This document shows, piece by piece, positions 12,925-14,982 of a stretch of DNA of 14,982 nt; positions within the stretch are counted from its first letter, which is position 1; each line of letters begins with the position of its first letter. Position numbers and translations under genes: made by a program. Under the pieces are notes generated by a model. It was given only the letters and a program-made list of their open reading frames with translations. It ran no database searches and was not told where the DNA came from. This DNA is from an uncultured bacterium (GTDB lineage: Bacteria; Cyanobacteriota; Vampirovibrionia; Gastranaerophilales; Gastranaerophilaceae), in NCBI GenBank assembly GCA_900314375.1, contig OMVC01000155.1, positions 1 through 14,982 of the forward strand, in the 5' to 3' direction.

Positions 12925-13827
12925 ATGAAAGAAAAAGAATTTATATCCGAAATAAAAAATATTTTAAATTCAGATTTTATCGGGGATGATTGTGCATATT
13001 TAAAAGATTTAGGTATTGTAATAACTCAAGACAGTCTTGTTGAAGATGTGCATTTTAAGCGAGCATATTCTACTCCTTATCAATTAGGATTTAAGTCTGT
13101 GATGGTTAATTTATCTGATGTTGCCGCTTCGGGTGCAGTGGCAAAATATTTAACAATATCATTATCTTTACCGACTGATATTGAAAACGATTTTGTGGAA
13201 AATTTTTATGAAGGTGCGAAAGAAGCTTGCAAAGCTAATGTTGACATTGTCGGCGGAGATATAACAGGGGGGGATAAAATTTATATTTCTGTTTGTGCAT
13301 TGGGAAGTGCAAAAGAACGAAATATTTCTTCAAGAAAGAATGCGCAAATCGGACAAAAAGTTATTGTTTCTGGCGTTCATGGTTCTTCTGCAGCCGGTTT
13401 AAAACAACTTTTATCGGGTGAAAGAAATACAAAACTTATCAAATCACACCTTGAACCGATTGCACAGATTGAGTTTGGGGAATATATTTCAAAAAATGTT
13501 AAAGGCAAATATGCTATGATGGATACTTCAGACGGGCTTGCTGATGCTTTGTCAACAATTGCAAATGAAAGCGGTGTTTTATTGGATATAGATTTTTCTA
13601 AAATTCCATACGATAAATCGCTTGAATGTTTTGCAAATTGGCGCGAGATGGTTTTGTTTGGCGGAGAAGATTATCAAATTGTTGCAACAGTTCCTCAAAA
13701 TATTGATATCGGGTATGAAATAGGGGTTGTAAAAGAGGGGTTGGGTTTGAATATGAATTATAGTGATAAAAGTATTTTCTATTCAAAAGAAGATGTAGAG
13801 AACAGAGTATTTAATCATTTTAATTGA
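12925..13827 (+). CDS. thiL: thiamine-monophosphate kinase ThiL
   Basis: Phosphorylates thiamine monophosphate to the active cofactor thiamine pyrophosphate, the last step of vitamin B1 synthesis, using ATP. Numbered from ATG 12925 (300 aa), landmarks are IGDDCA (19-24), DSLVEDVHF (36-44), NLSDVAASGA (62-71), the metal-binding VGGDITGG (110-117), DTSDGLADA (201-209) and GGEDYQ (244-249). Length and motif order are normal for ThiL/PurM-fold kinases. The frame could open at TTG 12922, directly after the upstream stop, but the ATG three bases later is the better start. With only three bases between TAA and ATG and no clear ribosome site, it is probably translated by coupling to the GGDEF gene. 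The functional link to cyclic di-GMP is unclear. The frame ends in TGA. Confidence 0.9.
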   Translation: MKEKEFISEIKNILNSDFIGDDCAYLKDLGIVITQDSLVEDVHFKRAYSTPYQLGFKSVMVNLSDVAASGAVAKYLTISLSLPTDIENDFVENFYEGAKEACKANVDIVGGDITGGDKIYISVCALGSAKERNISSRKNAQIGQKVIVSGVHGSSAAGLKQLLSGERNTKLIKSHLEPIAQIEFGEYISKNVKGKYAMMDTSDGLADALSTIANESGVLLDIDFSKIPYDKSLECFANWREMVLFGGEDYQIVATVPQNIDIGYEIGVVKEGLGLNMNYSDKSIFYSKEDVENRVFNHFN

Positions 13828-13838
13828 TTTTTATAAGC

Positions 13839-13867
13839 TGTACAAAAATTTTTCTCTTTGTTATAAT
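13839..13867 (+). promoter_or_regulatory. promoter of the rubrerythrin gene
   Basis: TGTACA (13839-13844), a 17-base spacer and an extended -10 TGTTATAAT ending at 13867. The leader of about 27 bases contains AAAGGTGG (13886-13893), seven bases before the ATG, the same ribosome site as the R3H-AAA gene. Confidence 0.65.
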
Positions 13868-13900
13868 TTACAAATACAGTTTAAGAAAGGTGGTTTATTT

Positions 13901-14437
13901 ATGAAATTTGTATGTACGGTATGCGGTTGGTCAACAGAATCTGATACAATGCCTGAAAGATGCCCGATATGTGGCGCTACAACATTCAAGGCAATAGGCG
14001 GCGAAGGTAAAGTATATGCATGCGAACATCATGTAGGCGACGGAAAAGTTGATGATGCGCAAGTAATGGAAGGTTTGAGAGCGAATTTCAACGGTGAATG
14101 TACAGAAGTCGGAATGTATCTTGCAATGTCAAGAGTGGCAGAACGAGAAGGATTTCCTGAAATTGCCGAAGCATATAAAAGATATGCGTTTGAAGAAGCA
14201 GAACATGCTGCAAAATTTGCCGAATTATTAGGCGAAGTCTTGACAGATTCTACAAAGAAAAATCTTGAATTAAGAGCGGAAGCAGAATTTGGTGCTTGTG
14301 ACGGTAAATTGGAACTTGCAAAAAGAGCTAAAGAATTGGGCTATGATGCAATTCATGACACTGTTCACGAAATGGCAAAAGACGAAGCTCGTCATGGAAA
14401 AGGTTTTGACGGATTATTAAAAAGATATTTCGGATAA
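13901..14437 (+). CDS. rubrerythrin with N-terminal rubredoxin domain (reverse rubrerythrin)
   Basis: A cytoplasmic non-haem iron protein that reduces hydrogen peroxide (and, in clostridial relatives, oxygen), protecting anaerobes. The N-terminus is a rubredoxin-type Fe(Cys)4 site: CTVC (Cys5, Cys8) and CPIC (Cys21, Cys24). It is followed by a four-helix ferritin-like domain whose di-iron ligands are visible as GECTEVGMY (65-73), EEAEH (98-102), the acidic run around RAEAEF (125-130) and DEARH (161-165). In classical rubrerythrin the rubredoxin part is C-terminal; this order matches reverse rubrerythrin, as described in Clostridium. The 178-residue length is normal. It stands alone between a good promoter and a good terminator, consistent with an oxidative-stress unit. 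No specific operator was recognised. Confidence 0.92.
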   Translation: MKFVCTVCGWSTESDTMPERCPICGATTFKAIGGEGKVYACEHHVGDGKVDDAQVMEGLRANFNGECTEVGMYLAMSRVAEREGFPEIAEAYKRYAFEEAEHAAKFAELLGEVLTDSTKKNLELRAEAEFGACDGKLELAKRAKELGYDAIHDTVHEMAKDEARHGKGFDGLLKRYFG

Positions 14438-14459
14438 TTTTAAAATTTTTATTTGTATA

Positions 14460-14497
14460 AAAAGATCGACAGATTTTGTTTTCTGTCGGTCTTTTTT
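14460..14497 (+). terminator. intrinsic terminator after the rubrerythrin gene
   Basis: GATCGACAGA (14464-14473) pairs with TCTGTCGGTC (14482-14491), with one T-G pair and an 8-base loop. It is followed by a run of six T (14492-14497) and preceded by A residues, so it may also work in reverse. Confidence 0.88.
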
Positions 14498-14525
14498 ATT
14501 GTTTGTAAAAAAGCCGGCAATAATA

Positions 14526-14553
14526 TTGACTTAAGCATGAAAATAATTATAAC
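14526..14553 (+). promoter_or_regulatory. promoter of the gene at 14578
   Basis: TTGACT (14526-14531), a 16-base spacer and TATAAC (14548-14553). It has the best -35 in the window and lacks the TG extension. The start near 14560 leaves an 18-base leader with AAAGG at 14562-14566. Confidence 0.5.
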
Positions 14554-14577
14554 CCATGTAGAAAGGTCATAAGAAAC

Positions 14578-14982
14578 GTGTTTATTAATTCTGTCGGCTC
14601 ATATTACGGATATGTCGGATCAAATTGTTTAAGCGAAGAAACTCGCCGAAGACTTATCGCGCTTGGAATTGACCCTTCAATGGTATCATCGGAAGCTCAA
14701 GCAAAAGTTCTGATAGAAAAATTGCTTCAAATTTACGCTGTTCAAAAATCAAAATCTTCAGACGGGCAAAATAACATTTCTTCAGAAGCCGTAGTTATTT
14801 CAAAAGCAAGAGAACTCGCTAAACAAGTCGGCGCAAGTTTTTCTCACAGTATGTCAACTGAAGAAATCTTAAAAGCTATTTCGACAAAAATAGATTCTAA
14901 GCCTGAAAATAATATTAATAGCAATAAACAGGATTATTCTTTGTGTAAAGAGGAGTTAGTACAATTACAATTTGAGTATTCT
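14578..14982 (+). CDS. protein of unknown function, N-terminal part, cut by window edge
   Basis: An open frame from GTG 14578 runs to the last base, giving 135 visible residues without a stop. An in-frame TGA at 14527-14529 and the absence of any ATG in between fix the start to this GTG. GAAAGG (14561-14566) lies eleven bases upstream, a little far. The product begins MFINSVGSYYGYVG, then has LSEETRRRLIALGIDPS (19-35) and VSSEAQAKVLIEKLL (37-51), a helical segment with the look of a small repeat or capping motif. A Ser/Asn/Lys-rich, low-complexity stretch and a further helix (ISKARELAKQVGASF) follow. There is no signal peptide or membrane helix so far. I recognise no family and assign no function; codon use is like its neighbours. 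Confidence 0.65.
   Translation, partial: MFINSVGSYYGYVGSNCLSEETRRRLIALGIDPSMVSSEAQAKVLIEKLLQIYAVQKSKSSDGQNNISSEAVVISKARELAKQVGASFSHSMSTEEILKAISTKIDSKPENNINSNKQDYSLCKEELVQLQFEYS

Overview
The window is AT-rich DNA from a Gram-negative-type, probably anaerobic bacterium, read with the standard bacterial code (TAA and TGA both act as stops). Outer-membrane life is indicated by a signal-peptide-bearing porin and a GT9 heptosyltransferase. Anaerobic or microaerobic life is indicated by a rubrerythrin with an N-terminal rubredoxin domain and by a MenG/UbiE-type quinone methyltransferase. An AAA ATPase with a C-terminal R3H motif, of the Ycf45 kind known from cyanobacteria and plastids, together with the low G+C, makes a non-photosynthetic cyanobacterial relative (Vampirovibrionia/Melainabacteria, order Gastranaerophilales) the best guess. 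That placement is inference; no rRNA gene is present.

Layout. 1-323 (-): the N-terminal part of a small multi-pass membrane protein cut by the window edge. 324-680: non-coding, with two dispersed-repeat-type palindromes. 681-911 (+): a bitopic 76-aa protein, tail to tail with an outer-membrane porin (913-2190, -). 2252-3679 (+): short Orn/Lys/Arg decarboxylase. 3801-4724 (+): putative membrane zinc metallopeptidase (HEMGH). 4752-6380 (-): R3H-AAA ATPase. 6699-7358 (+): MenG/UbiE, tail to tail with a stand-alone half of a D-2-hydroxyacid dehydrogenase (7359-7760, -). 7761-8418: a long non-coding stretch with CATG-rich nested hairpins and a 15-bp direct repeat, ending in a promoter for a Cys-rich small protein (8419-8637, +). 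8884-9261: short ribosome hibernation factor with a strong terminator. 9331-10941: rsmD and a heptosyltransferase gene. 11014-13827: a GAF-GGDEF protein with a degenerate HD-GYP domain, coupled to thiL. 13901-14437: rubrerythrin with a terminator. 14578 to the end: the N-terminal part of an unknown protein.

How it works together. Most of the window is housekeeping: polyamine, quinone, thiamine and envelope synthesis, rRNA modification, ribosome hibernation and peroxide defence, in short transcription units with little space between them. No transposase, integrase, tRNA, rRNA or CRISPR array was seen. The clearest genome-wide signal is regulatory: seven promoters share an extended -10 of the form TGNTATAAT. 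Five genes have their -10 only 6-9 nt from the start codon and no Shine-Dalgarno, as expected of leaderless mRNAs. The others have a conventional leader with a GGAG or AAAGGTGG site. The least explained parts are the structured stretch at about 7915-8275, the HEMGH membrane protein and the half dehydrogenase.
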